NCBI GenBank assembly: GCA_004764695.1
Contig: SMSO01000033.1
Coordinates: 1,069,001-1,133,000, forward strand
Source of the DNA: Schizochytrium sp. TIO01
Taxonomy: Eukaryota > Sar > Bigyra > Thraustochytrida > Thraustochytriidae
Length of the DNA stretch: 64,000 nucleotides
Direction: 5' to 3'
Shown here: piece by piece, positions 22,000 through 32,626 of the stretch
How positions within the stretch are numbered: the first letter of the stretch is position 1
Layout of the letters: each line of letters begins with the position of its first letter
Notes under the pieces: model-generated
The model's input: the letters and a program-made list of their open reading frames with translations, nothing else
Databases searched by the model: none
What the model was told of the DNA's origin: nothing
Made by a program: the position numbers and the translations under genes

Positions 22000-24900
22000 T
22001 TAGCGGTAAGGGTTTGTCTGTAAGGTAGGGCGTGCCCAGGGTCTTGCCAAGTATGGACTGGTCTTGGGATTACTACTGTTCAGCTTGACCGGAGGTAAAT
22101 CTGGACGGGGAAATGGCGGACCAACAATCTTGATGCGGGGCTCATCATCACCAGGATCTGCTGGATCTTGCGGCATCGCATGAGCATCGTGAGCTTGTAA
22201 AAATGAGGCTCGCACTCGTGGCAACCCTTGGCCAGAACCCACCGCAAGGTTCAGGTCACGAATTTTGACATGAAGGTCGGGCCCAAAAGGGTTTGCTGCA
22301 GCAGTGATTTGTAGACTTCGCCGATGCTTGTGGCTGGTGTGCAAGCACCGTAAAATGGCTACTGCACCTTGTGTAGTAATCAAATTTGCATCAAGAATGA
22401 GAAACTGCAGGCCGCGCGCTCCCTTAAGTGTTGCATGGCGAATGGCATACGCCAACTTGGATGCACCTTCACTTCCTATGTGATTGTCACCAAGGTCAAT
22501 GTCTTGTAGTGTTTCATTGCGTGGGAAAATTGCTCCAAGCGCTGCTGCTCCTGCGTCGCGAATCCGATTCTGCTCTAGATGCAGCCTTTTAAGCTTTGTA
22601 TTAAGCTCTAAGCCTTCCACGAGCGCGATGACTGCCGTGTCCCCGAGACCAGTGTTTCGTAAACTAATTTCTTCAAGGTGGCTATATCTTCCAAAGAAAA
22701 AATCTCCAACAGTTTTCATCAAAGGCATAACCCCCTCGTCTTGAAGTTTTGGCTGGTCATTGATCATAAGTCTCCGAAAACGGAAATTATGACAACGCAT
22801 TGTCTCTGCAAGCTCTGTAGTCCCCTGAACTCCCAAGTCTGAGCCTACACCAAAGCCAATTTCAGTCACAGAGTCATTCTCTCGCAGGATCTCTGCAATA
22901 CCGCCCATTCCTGCTGGACCGAGGGGAAAGTTCTGAGTCCAGATACACTCTGCTTGCCTTTTGTGAGCCAAAAGCCAGCTTCGGAGCATCTCTCCTGCGG
23001 CGTGTTTATCTTTAAATTGTTCTTGAAAGAATGCGTTGACAAAGACTTGCGCAGACCTTCCCTCAGCTTTAGGTGGGTTTTGAGTTGATCTATGAGAGTC
23101 GTCAGTCTCAATCTCATCACAATCAACCGATCGTTTTCGATTTTGTTGATCAACAGCTGCAACCGGTGTCACCTTTATGAATCCCTCATGCTTACTAACT
23201 GCCGAATCAACGTTGTCTTTTTCTGCTGCTGTAGAAGGTGCAGAACCGGGCCTTTCTGCATGGTGTGATTTCTCCTTTCCCTCGTGCTCTGCGGTAGTCT
23301 GTGCTGAAGACGGCCGTGGGGTCTCATGTGATGCACTTAAAGCAGATTGATCTTGAGGAGCGAAGGATGACTTTCGCTCACTCTGCTTTGATGCATTCTG
23401 AAGAGCAATTTGTGATGCTGGTAGGTGCACCGACAGGTATTCAAGTACTGATGCAAAAGGGGACTTGGTTTCTTGGTGCAATTTGCGATAGCGTCCAATT
23501 CCGCGCTTAAAGCCTGGAAATGATTTGCGACAGAGGTAAGCTCTGAATGAGGTCTGAATTTTTGTAATTGAGACAACTCGCAAGTTTTTGTACCATTTCC
23601 GCTTTGCATAACCGCGAGCGATCTTTTGCATTTCTCTAGCTCCTCGAAAGCGATCAAGATTGTATCGGAATGATTTTCGTGCCTGCGCACCACGCCACAC
23701 ACGTTGAATATTACGAGCCGCATCACGGCGCTTTTTAGCCACAGCTGCCCGTTTTCGCCCTTTCCAACCACGGCACACTTTTTGCATTTGGGTTGCACCA
23801 CGTGCTCGCATTCTCTCCATGTAGGTTCGTCGCAAGTATGCAAGTTCTTTTCGAGCAAAAAAGGATCGCACTGCACACTGTATAGTGCGAGAAGCATGAA
23901 ATGCTATTCGCCGGCGCAGGAGCTCCCTTCTAGCACTGTAGCACCGCCAAGACCTTTGTAGTGTCTCTGCAGAAGCAGTTTCAAGTAGAAATCGCTGATA
24001 TGCCGCCCACTCAGCCGCAAGTTGTTCCCTTCTTCGCTGAGCTTTCGTACGCCCTTGTACACCACGAGCAACTGTGCGTTGAATTTCTATAGCCGCAGCT
24101 TTCCTTCGCGCTCTTTCAATCAAGACACGTTCTTTGTGAGCTGCAGCATAACGTCTTCCCCAACGACCTCGGATGATTGCTTGAACCTTGGTGATTGTAG
24201 ATTCTTCAAGAGCAATGTGGGCTCCCCACCCTGCGGGATCCCATAACCCTAGCTTGCAACGAATCTCCAAATCAAAGGGACGCATGTAATATACAGTAGC
24301 AAGAGCTTGAACTGCAGGCTCAGCCTCGCCCATAAGGAAACTTAGCTCTGAGAATTGTATCCAAAGGTTTGGGTCCTGTTGCCCACTCTCTGTCCAAAGT
24401 GCCTTTGTAAAGAAATCGAGTGAAAAAACAAGGTCAGCAGCCGTCTTACAGCGATCTGCAATTTCGGTCCACGTGTCTGGGTCATTTTTCCACTCTGTAA
24501 AAGATACGTGTTTGATTGGGCGCTGTTGGCCCACCATCAAGGCCAGTTCAAATTGAGGTTGGCCATTGTCTGGATTTGCAGTTCGTGGTTCATTCCCATT
24601 GTCATCGTCTTCGACAGACTTTACCCGGCCTGCTTCCCGAGCTTTCTTATAAGCGTGTTTCAGTGCCTCTTTAGACATGCGTTTTCCATCTGATGTCCCG
24701 GTGTACTCATAACAAACGCTAAGCATCAGCAAAACATCTGTTTCATCGTATGGTGCTGGTGGATAATCCATGAGATCCTGAAGCAAGCTCAGACATTCTT
24801 CCACAAGATCGCATCTTCGATAGGCCTGGGCAGCTTTCAGACGGACATTTGTTCCTTCGACATACGTGGGATATTCAAGAAAAAAGCTCTGGTATTTGTC

Positions 24901-25209
24901 TGCACTACTTTTATATTCGCCTAAGAACCCAAGAATTTCACATTCCAGGAGACCCAACGCGACTGCAGTCTTGGGTTTTGCATGCTTTTGACCTTCCACG
25001 GCTGCATCGCGAGCCCGAAAGAGGCCATCTCTTACGAAGTTCTCGCGATAGAGTCCAAGTTCTGCCTGCGTCACTGCCTTATAGTACAAGCTTGAGCGAG
25101 GCGCGTTGGCGGGCAAGGTACTGAGTTCTGCAAGAGCATCAGAAAAACGCCCTTCAACTATTGCATTTGCTGCGCTTCTAACAAGTGCCTTTGTATCGGG
25201 CAAGCTCAT
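22000..25209 (-). CDS. TPR-like / multi-IQ / leucine-rich-repeat protein
   Basis: About 1069 aa from the first ATG at 25209; the open frame extends 11 codons further only through TTG. Residues 1-330 are helical TPR-like pairs (for example ALGLLECEILGFLGEYKSSA). About 340-563 hold eight IQ motifs with the IQxxxRGxxxR pattern (ARNIQRVWRGAQARKSF, ATQMQKVCRGWKGRKRA and others), expected to bind calmodulin or light-chain-like EF-hand proteins. About 565-770 is a polar, Ser/Glu/Lys-rich linker. About 773-955 are RNI-type leucine-rich repeats (LKRLHLEQNRIRDAGAAALG, LQDIDLGDNHIGSEGASKLA). The tail is Pro-rich. The combination points to a scaffold, perhaps axonemal or centrosomal, but I cannot name a family. 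The 3.2-kb frame has no intron. Confidence 0.85.
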   Translation of the reverse strand: MSLPDTKALVRSAANAIVEGRFSDALAELSTLPANAPRSSLYYKAVTQAELGLYRENFVRDGLFRARDAAVEGQKHAKPKTAVALGLLECEILGFLGEYKSSADKYQSFFLEYPTYVEGTNVRLKAAQAYRRCDLVEECLSLLQDLMDYPPAPYDETDVLLMLSVCYEYTGTSDGKRMSKEALKHAYKKAREAGRVKSVEDDDNGNEPRTANPDNGQPQFELALMVGQQRPIKHVSFTEWKNDPDTWTEIADRCKTAADLVFSLDFFTKALWTESGQQDPNLWIQFSELSFLMGEAEPAVQALATVYYMRPFDLEIRCKLGLWDPAGWGAHIALEESTITKVQAIIRGRWGRRYAAAHKERVLIERARRKAAAIEIQRTVARGVQGRTKAQRRREQLAAEWAAYQRFLLETASAETLQRSWRCYSARRELLRRRIAFHASRTIQCAVRSFFARKELAYLRRTYMERMRARGATQMQKVCRGWKGRKRAAVAKKRRDAARNIQRVWRGAQARKSFRYNLDRFRGAREMQKIARGYAKRKWYKNLRVVSITKIQTSFRAYLCRKSFPGFKRGIGRYRKLHQETKSPFASVLEYLSVHLPASQIALQNASKQSERKSSFAPQDQSALSASHETPRPSSAQTTAEHEGKEKSHHAERPGSAPSTAAEKDNVDSAVSKHEGFIKVTPVAAVDQQNRKRSVDCDEIETDDSHRSTQNPPKAEGRSAQVFVNAFFQEQFKDKHAAGEMLRSWLLAHKRQAECIWTQNFPLGPAGMGGIAEILRENDSVTEIGFGVGSDLGVQGTTELAETMRCHNFRFRRLMINDQPKLQDEGVMPLMKTVGDFFFGRYSHLEEISLRNTGLGDTAVIALVEGLELNTKLKRLHLEQNRIRDAGAAALGAIFPRNETLQDIDLGDNHIGSEGASKLAYAIRHATLKGARGLQFLILDANLITTQGAVAILRCLHTSHKHRRSLQITAAANPFGPDLHVKIRDLNLAVGSGQGLPRVRASFLQAHDAHAMPQDPADPGDDEPRIKIVGPPFPRPDLPPVKLNSSNPKTSPYLARPWARPTLQTNPYR

Positions 25210-25934
25210 GGCTGCGCTATATCTCAGATGAGCGCTTGCCAAAGCGTCGCGACCCTCCGTCGCGCAAGTTTCTGCGCCATTGCACCAGAGACAGCTCTCA
25301 ACTCAAAAGACTTGAAATTCGGGCGCGTACTTCAAAGTTCGCAGGCAAGATATAAGGTGTGCACTATTAGGTGTTCTATGACCTAGGAACAATAACACCA
25401 GAAAAATAGATGGAGAAGAAAAGGGCCACTCAGGGAAGATAATTTATGATAAGTCTCACTAGTTACTAGCTGATTTCCCATCATTTCATTAATCTGGGTT
25501 TACAAATGAATAAAGTTAGAATATATCACGCGTATCCTCTGATCTGAACATCATTGGGTGCTTACCAAGATTCTGTAGAGTCATAAACGGTGTCTGAAGG
25601 ACAAAGTCTACAAGAGATGATTAAGATCAGATTCAAGCTCTTACTAGTCTCTAAGAATAAATTCGAGTATGAATATATATATATATATATATAACTAAGG
25701 TGAGAATTCAAGCAAAAAACATTTATATCTTAGTTATGTGCTGTCCTAAACTTTGCATTGTGCAGGTGAAACATTTGTTTCCTGAATTGCCTTAGTAGAA
25801 CATCCATGGTTGAAAAACATTAGTTCACTTATGGGTTTCAATCAACTCGAGCAAAGAAAGAATGGGTAATATACAACGTTTCATAGTTATAAAAGGAAGT
25901 TATAACGGAGTCGATTTTTATAAGCTAGCGATGA
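25210..25934. other. Intergenic region with a TA microsatellite
   Basis: This lies between the 5' end of the TPR/IQ/LRR gene and the 3' end of the MFS gene, both on the minus strand. It holds a TA run at about 25673-25693. The first 150 bases left of it should contain the promoter for the larger gene. No gene is seen. Confidence 0.5.
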
Positions 25935-27710
25935 TCAAATTACACCTACTTCAGGTCGCGCATGAAGTGGCTCTCCATGCTTTGTTTGATTGATTGGTGC
26001 ATGGTAAATCTCAGCCACTTCAGGGTTATTAGTCCATACTGATTTATTTAAATCGGAATCTTCAAGGTCGGCTTCTTCGAGAAGAGGGGCGTTAAAAGTA
26101 GAAACTCGCAAAGTCATTGCTAGAATTGCACCCAACAGGAAAACGCCTGCAAATACAAAGCAGGTTACATTAAACCCTATCCGGTCAAGGGATGCAATGA
26201 CATAGGGTGCAATAATTGGTGCGAATCTATGATGAGCTTGGCAAACGCCGAAAGCAGTTACTCTGACCGCCGTTGGAAAAGCCTCTGGGGTATAGAGATA
26301 CAATGTCATAATAATGACTTGCTCTGTAAACTGAATGAAAAAGGCTAATGTGTACAGAGCAGGAAGGGATGCGTATGCAAAGAATCCTAGCAGTAAGAGG
26401 GCGAGCGCACTCAGTACAAAGCCAACACGCATCTGAATTCGCCGTCCGTAATGCCGAACCATAAACACTTGCAAAAGTGTACCCAAGAGGATTCCAGATG
26501 CTTGCACTAAGGCGATATTATAGACAATATTTTTGGTGAGTTGAAAGTGTTCCCTACCATGAATAGGGATCCAGCTGCTCAGAACACTGGCAAAAGCATT
26601 GAGAAACCAGCATCCGGAAAGAGGTATGAGCGTCACGAGGATAGGCTTGCGGAGAAGTCCCATAAAACCAAAGCAGTTGCGCCAGGTGGGAATCCGGTGG
26701 ATAGGCTCATGATGTAGTACATTGAGTGTTGCTGCATTAAAATAGTGGGGTAGGCGCTTGCCATTCACCATCGCAACGTAGTCAAGACTCCTAACACATT
26801 CAAAGTACTGGTGGCGCATGATGAAGAAACGGGGAGATTCGGGTACGAAATAGAGCATACAAATAACAGGAATTGACATGAAGGCAGCAATGCGCAGCAA
26901 CCAACGCCAGCCGAGTGTTGGTACCACAGCAAGAGATATCGCAGCAATGAGGAGAGCGCCAATGCCAAAACCTACACCACACCACATGGTATATACTCCT
27001 CGCTCATGGTGAGCAAGGTATTCTACCAGCAGTGTGGTGGAAGTGACGAGGTTCCCTCCATAACCGAAACCAAGGCACATGCGCAAGAGTGCAAGTGAGA
27101 CAATACTGTTTGCAAAGGACGAGAGGAATCCAAAAAGGGCACACGTGACGAGGCTTGCGAACAAAGTCTTTTTTCGACCAACGACATCAGAAAGCTTACC
27201 AATGCTTAGGGCTCCAAAAAGCATGCCTATATTGGTTAGTGAAGGTACAATAGCAAGGCCTTTTTCATCTAAATTAAACTCAGCCATGAGACTTGGATAC
27301 AACAAACCCATCATGGTGGTTTCAGCTGCATCGACAAAGTTGGTAAGCGCGCAAAGTACTGTGAGCAGGAGCTGGAATCGGCCCGTAATTTCTGTCAGTG
27401 CCTTATCAAGAAGTCTGTATCCATAATCTGCTTGATGTACATCCCCTGTGGCAGTTCGTGTGCTATTTGTATAAAATGAGGAGGATGTATCTTGGCTCTC
27501 TGCGAATATTAAATCACGAACGCGTCTTGCTCCAATATCATGAATCGTACTGTGAACGTCTGATTCGGCGGATGTTTCTCCATTTGACCCCTGTCTATGA
27601 TGGCTCCGGTTCTCTTCGCCCGCGAGGAGGCCGTTTGCCTCGTCGTGGTCCACGCCGTACGCATCGGAGTTGGCGTGGTGATGCCTGTAGCTGCTGCTGC
27701 CACGTTGCAT
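25935..27710 (-). CDS. Major facilitator superfamily carrier, SVOP/SV2-like
   Basis: The 591-aa protein has a 110-residue polar, His/Ser-rich cytosolic N-terminus and then 12 predicted membrane segments. MFS motif A is GKLSDVVGRKKTLF in the loop after TM2. TM4 carries LRMCLGFGYGGN, close to the GFGxGG of SV2/SVOP proteins, and GWRWLL after TM5 and PESPRFF after TM6 are shared with the sugar/organic-cation/SVOP group. A second motif-A-like loop (RHYGRRIQMRVG) and PEAFPTAVR follow in the C-terminal half. The substrate cannot be told from sequence; SVOP-like proteins may carry organic anions, nicotinate-like compounds or phosphate. The start is ATG, and no intron is seen. The closest family alternative is the organic cation transporter group. 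Confidence 0.88.
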   Translation of the reverse strand: MQRGSSSYRHHHANSDAYGVDHDEANGLLAGEENRSHHRQGSNGETSAESDVHSTIHDIGARRVRDLIFAESQDTSSSFYTNSTRTATGDVHQADYGYRLLDKALTEITGRFQLLLTVLCALTNFVDAAETTMMGLLYPSLMAEFNLDEKGLAIVPSLTNIGMLFGALSIGKLSDVVGRKKTLFASLVTCALFGFLSSFANSIVSLALLRMCLGFGYGGNLVTSTTLLVEYLAHHERGVYTMWCGVGFGIGALLIAAISLAVVPTLGWRWLLRIAAFMSIPVICMLYFVPESPRFFIMRHQYFECVRSLDYVAMVNGKRLPHYFNAATLNVLHHEPIHRIPTWRNCFGFMGLLRKPILVTLIPLSGCWFLNAFASVLSSWIPIHGREHFQLTKNIVYNIALVQASGILLGTLLQVFMVRHYGRRIQMRVGFVLSALALLLLGFFAYASLPALYTLAFFIQFTEQVIIMTLYLYTPEAFPTAVRVTAFGVCQAHHRFAPIIAPYVIASLDRIGFNVTCFVFAGVFLLGAILAMTLRVSTFNAPLLEEADLEDSDLNKSVWTNNPEVAEIYHAPINQTKHGEPLHARPEVGVI

Positions 27711-30700
27711 TTTTACCGCCGGGCAAGATATAGAGGAAGACGGAGGATTGATCTAGCACTAAGATAGATTAGGCAGCGCAAGCTCCGTTGCACTCTGCTG
27801 CCCTACGTGGGCTCTGGCGTGCGTCGCCGGGGACCCCAAACCTCGAAAAGCGCATCAGGTTTTCCTCCCAACATTTGTCAATGAGTTATACGCTGTTCCT
27901 AAACAGGACTATTTTTGGCCCTCAAGTGAATTATAGAGAAATGCAAAGTGAGTTATAGATCCTAGATACAAAACCTAATCCAGCATGCGTTCTGGAGTTT
28001 TGGACGGAGGAGGGTTTTCGTACAAGTGTCTAAAAATCAAGGTGCTTACCTACCCCCGTGTGGGCCAAAGTGTCCCAGCTCAATTCCCCACGCAAGCTTG
28101 GGACTCGGGGAGTTCTTACGAGTCTTCGCAGTTTTGCCGAACCGCATGTTGATCTATTGGTGTCGGTAAATTAGGAGATCTCATAGGATTCCCCGAAGGC
28201 TGGTCCAGGTCGCCAGATTTCACATTTGATTTCATGGTAAAAAGATCAAAAAGTGAAAAGCGTTTTCAGGAGCTAAACATATTTTTAATTTATTTTTTAT
28301 ATTAAAACTTAAAAAACTTATTAGTTTTTTTAAAAAATAATTTTTTATTTATTAAAAAGGTGCATATATTTATTTCTAATTAAACATGATTTTCAACTTC
28401 TCTTTTACAAAAGATTGTTCTTTCTATTTTAAACTATTAAAGAAAAAGAATCTACACTACTACTCTTCGACCTCAAGCTCAGAATCTCTGAGCTGGTTTC
28501 TTCCGCAAGATTAAGCCCCCAAAGAACCTCAGTGCCTCTTCAAATCCTCAGCATCGCAACCGTCACCATCTCATGCGATTAAAATCAGCAAATTTCTCCA
28601 CATCTTGCGTATCTATCTTGCTGCCACACAATTAAAACTAACACTGAAAACATGTTTAGGCTGGTACTACCTTGATTTATCAAAATAAATCTCTTTCTGA
28701 AGTTCATGGTTGTTCTACCACCCTCCTTTTCTGCACGTGTTCCAAAAGCGGGAGCTTCCATAAAAGCCATGTTGCTTTTTGAACTTTTTCAACTTTTTGA
28801 ACTTTGCCACCTGTCTCGTAAAAAGGCCGTTCTCGCGACGTCATCACTTCGCAGATCGATGAGTTCGCGCCGCCACCTTCGAGTCCTGCCCTGCTTGCTC
28901 GCTACAGCATCTCCAGGAACCACCACGCCTCAGGTTGGTTTCGAGAGCGTTGCCTTCAGCCCGCGTTCAGGTTCAAGGTTGGCTATTATCATAGTTTGGG
29001 CGGGAAGAATGTTCTGTGGGATGCCTGGGATGATACGAGGTTTAATTGCGCGTATGCGACTACGCTGTACCTACGCAGAAGTGAAAGCCCTATTTACTCC
29101 ATTGTCTGCTTGCTATCTATGGGACTGGAATTCATCCTTTGTGCTCTTGAGAGTGCTTATTTACTTATGGAACTGTGAAGATCAATCAATTTGAGAAGAT
29201 GCGGAATGGAATCAATCAGATCAGTGAGAGAATGTCCACAACTTGAATACATCGATTTCGTCTCTCGTAAACTCTGGACGTCATACCACTCTCTGAGGTC
29301 AGCTCAAACCGGCAGAATAAAACCGCCAGATCTGCATAAAAGTCAGAATGGTCAAACTTCGGCTCCCAATAGCCAATCAGTCGAACGCAGGCACCTGCGA
29401 CGAACACAATAATTGGTCCTTTTCTCGCTTCGATGATTTTGTTTTATTCCATTCCATTTTCAGGAGCCGCTGTTTTCGTGACAGGTTGATGTCCACTCCG
29501 AGTTAGGTGCGGCTGTCCCAAATGTAACTCGATCTGGCCCAAATGTGATTTCAAAGCCTTCAAGGCCCTCTCTCGTGTGTCATGTCATTTGTGTATCTTT
29601 TTGCGTGCTGTCACTCGTCAGCCCTCAGGCCTTCTTCGTCCAAGATATCTTCCACGCCCGTGTTGATCAATGGTTCTTGGCTGCTGCACCTTCTCGCCGT
29701 ACTCCCGTGAGCGTACGTATGCTCTCCTCTCATCAAATAACATCTCGAACAGTGCTTCCTATCATACGAATTTACTGACTGCTAAAAGGAAAGAAAGGCG
29801 GCAGTCTCAGTCTTTACCCTAGCTGGCGCTTAGGCCCGCTCCCTTTTCAAAATTCGCTGCTTCAGGTAGAACAGGACTTACTTTCTGCGGAGGACTTTTG
29901 CATCGACAGCGCTCTCTGAGAACGAAGCTTTCGCTAACGATTCGCGAGAAGTGGAATCACTCCGAGACCAAATCGAAGTGACGTGCGTGCTCGGGTTCAT
30001 GCTAGCCTCTTAACAGCCTCCCCGTTGCTCTGTACCTGTCTGCGGCCACCTTCAAGTTGCTCGACGGATGCTTTGCGCTCCGGCCTCTGCGCCGTTGCGG
30101 CCAGTTCATCCGCCTCCCGCGCCTCTCTCTCACTGTTGCTTTCTACGTTAGCAAATTTTCACTGCTTTTCACGAATCTATCTCAACGTTATCTCTCCCTC
30201 ACTCACGCGTCATTTTAAACAAACAAGCAAACAAGCAAACAAACAAACAAACGAAATCATCGTAGAGTTTGTTGAGTTCACAGAAACCTCTTCGATCACT
30301 ACCCTATTTGATGAACCAATTCGAGCAAGCAAGTAATCAATCAATCGATCTTTCTATCATCACAGAAAGACAGCGGGCAAAAGGAAACGGGAAAAGGAGC
30401 TAGCTGCAGGACCATATTTCGTGGCAATTGCAAAGCTCAGTTTACGAAGTACCTATAAAAAACCCTACTTACTCCATGCTACATTCTCTCTGTGCCTTCA
30501 CAGGCGGCGGCCTTCTTCAACTTGAAGGCGTTGAAAAGCCAAGCAGCAAACTCGAGGAGGACCCGTATGTATCATTTCAATTCGGCCATCTTCTGCTCAG
30601 AGCACTCAGGTCACGCAGAAGCAGCCGCTCTGTTCCACGCTCCGCCGCCATCAGCGGCGCTTTCGCCCTCTTGCGGCAGCCATCCCTTTTGGCTCTCATT

Positions 30701-30776
30701 ATTCCCGACTCAGAGACACCTTTACTGTAGAAGACGCACCGCGATTTCCTCTTTCTCTCCTTTCAACCTGTAAAAG

Positions 30777-31022
30777 CTTAAATTAAGATTGTTTTTAATT
30801 AAAAATAAGTAAACACTGCAAACTAAAATCTAAAACCTGAAAGAACCCTCTCTCTGCCCGCTTAAATTAAGATTGTTTTTAATTAAAAATAAGTAAACAC
30901 TGCAAACTAAAATCTAAAACCTGAAAGAACCCTCTCTCTGCCCGCTTAAATTAAGATTGTTTTTAATTAAAAATAAGTAAACACTGCAAACTAAAATCTA
31001 AAACCTGAAAGAACCCTCTCTC
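30777..31022. repeat. 84-bp tandem repeat, about 2.9 near-identical copies
   Basis: Copies start at 30777, 30861 and 30945, each beginning CTTAAATTAAGATTG and ending CCCTCTCTCTGCCCG; the third breaks off near 31022. No differences were seen between copies, so the duplication is recent or homogenised, or an assembly effect. Each unit contains the palindrome TTTAATTAAA. It runs almost directly into the AAAGC array. Confidence 0.9.
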
Positions 31023-31042
31023 GACCTCGTTGATAACGAATG

Positions 31043-31161
31043 AAGCAAAGCAAAGCAAAGCAAAGCAAAGCAAAGCAAGCAAAGCAAAGCAAAGCAAAGC
31101 AAAGCCAAAGCAAAGCAAGCAAAGCAAAGCAAAGCAAAGCAAAGCAAAGCAAAGCAAAGCG
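31043..31161. repeat. AAAGC pentanucleotide microsatellite
   Basis: About 23 units of AAAGC with three register slips (extra or missing A). The periodic Cys/Phe/Ala/Leu open frames on the minus strand are translations of this array, not genes. Confidence 0.92.
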
Positions 31162-31341
31162 AAAGAGAAGAATTTTAATTAAGTGAAAAAGCCAATTACG
31201 GCTAAAAAACAACAGAAACAAGAAACTAGCCTTCACAAACTGTATAAATGAAAACAAAAGCTAAAACCGGGTAATACGAGAAAACGTAGAGCGAGTTCGT
31301 CGTAGTCGAGAACTTCAGACGTCCATCGTCATAGATACACT

Positions 31342-31343
<2 letters not shown>

Positions 31344-31393
<50 letters not shown>
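31344..31393. repeat. GACA tetranucleotide microsatellite
   Basis: About twelve uninterrupted GACA units, followed by a GC-rich island. Confidence 0.9.
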
Positions 31394-31395
<2 letters not shown>

Positions 31396-32025
31396 TAGAG
31401 CTGCGAAGCGCACTCCCTTCGCTCGTGGCAGCGCGGCCCCAGGGTGGTCCCAGGCCGGCCGGACCACGCGCCGATCAGACCCACGCCGCGAGCTTGGGCT
31501 TGTTTCTGCTTCGCGGCGCCAGCTCTCGAGGGCCTCAGCCTTCTTCTTTGCTGTATCATCATTGGTGCGGAAGTTAATAGATAGTTTGTTTATTGCTCAG
31601 AGAGGCCAGCTGCTCTATTTATTGGGGTTTTAATTTAATTTTATTTTATGATTTTTATTTAAATTAATAACTTAATAAACAACTTAAAATAACTTGAGAT
31701 AGCTTAAAAATAAATAAATAAAAAGAGAAACGTCGTTTGCTTTAATTGCATGTTCATGAAAGCAGACATAAATATATGTTGAATTGATTAAATGAGAAGT
31801 TTTCTGTTAGTTTGTTTTCAAGTTGAGAGTTTAATTTGATAATTTGTCTTTCTAATTGATCATGTTGCTGCAAGCTGGACAAAAGAAAGAAAGAATGAGA
31901 GAGGAAGAAATGGCACTAAGTTTGGGGTTTTCGATTTGAAACTTTCGAGAAAGCAAAGAAGAACTGCTTCCTCTCCTCCATAGGCTCACGCGGTGTTTGC
32001 GCGTTCTTCAAGTTTCGAGCTGTAC

Positions 32026-32153
32026 GAAAGAAACAAAGAAAGAACGAACGAAAGAAAGAACGAATAAAAGAAAGAACGAATAAAAGAAAGAACGAATAAA
32101 AGAATAAATAAAATGATTAAATGAATGGATGGATGGATGGATGGATGGATGGA
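32026..32153. repeat. Compound GAAA/GAACGAATAAAA and GGAT repeats
   Basis: A purine-rich block of GAAAGAAC and GAATAAAA units (about 32026-32110) is followed by GGAT units (about 32124-32153). The poly-Met/Asp/Gly/Trp frames here are translation artefacts. Confidence 0.85.
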
Positions 32154-32576
32154 TAAATGGACGAAGAGGTGGCGCGAATACCTCCAAGAAAGCGCCTTCT
32201 CTCGCCAACCAACAAGCTTCGCTTCTTGCGGCCCGCAGAGCCGGCCTCGAAGGCACCCGCTCCCGCAGCCTTGCGTGCTCGCCTCTGTGCTCGACCCGTA
32301 CCTTTAAATAGCTAGCTAGCTGGTCCCACCGACGAAGCTCGGGCCGCTCTCGGGCAGGCCACGAGATCCTGGCAGCCAAGATGTGCCAAGAGCACTCAGC
32401 ATACTAATACACAGGCTTCGCCGCAGCTAAGGCACCCCTAGCACTAGTACCGCTCCCAAGGCAGCTCGGCTCCTAGTCGTGGTCAGTAGTGAGTACTCTA
32501 ACAGGTGCTACTGGGTAGATAGGAGCGAAGGAAGAAGCTCTGAAGGTCAGAAAGGAGGATCTGCCAATGCGTCATA

Positions 32577-32626
32577 GGCACTCACTCACTCACTCATGCG
32601 CTCACTCACTCACTCACTCACTCGTG
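32577..32626. repeat. CTCA tetranucleotide repeat, interrupted
   Basis: Two blocks of CTCA/ACTC units are separated by TGCG. It gives artificial Ser-Leu-Thr-His frames on the plus strand. Confidence 0.85.

Noticed and set aside
28706-29194. 162-codon plus-strand frame with a possible membrane segment
   Set aside because: No family features, no coding-like composition and a different frame over the same DNA is equally open; kept only as a remark in the region entry.
30777-31022. CRISPR-like array
   Set aside because: The 84-bp units are directly adjacent without unique spacers, and the window is eukaryotic.
30963-31257. Minus-strand frames with Cys-Phe-Ala-Leu-Leu periodicity, resembling membrane proteins
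   Set aside because: Direct translation of the AAAGC array in different registers.
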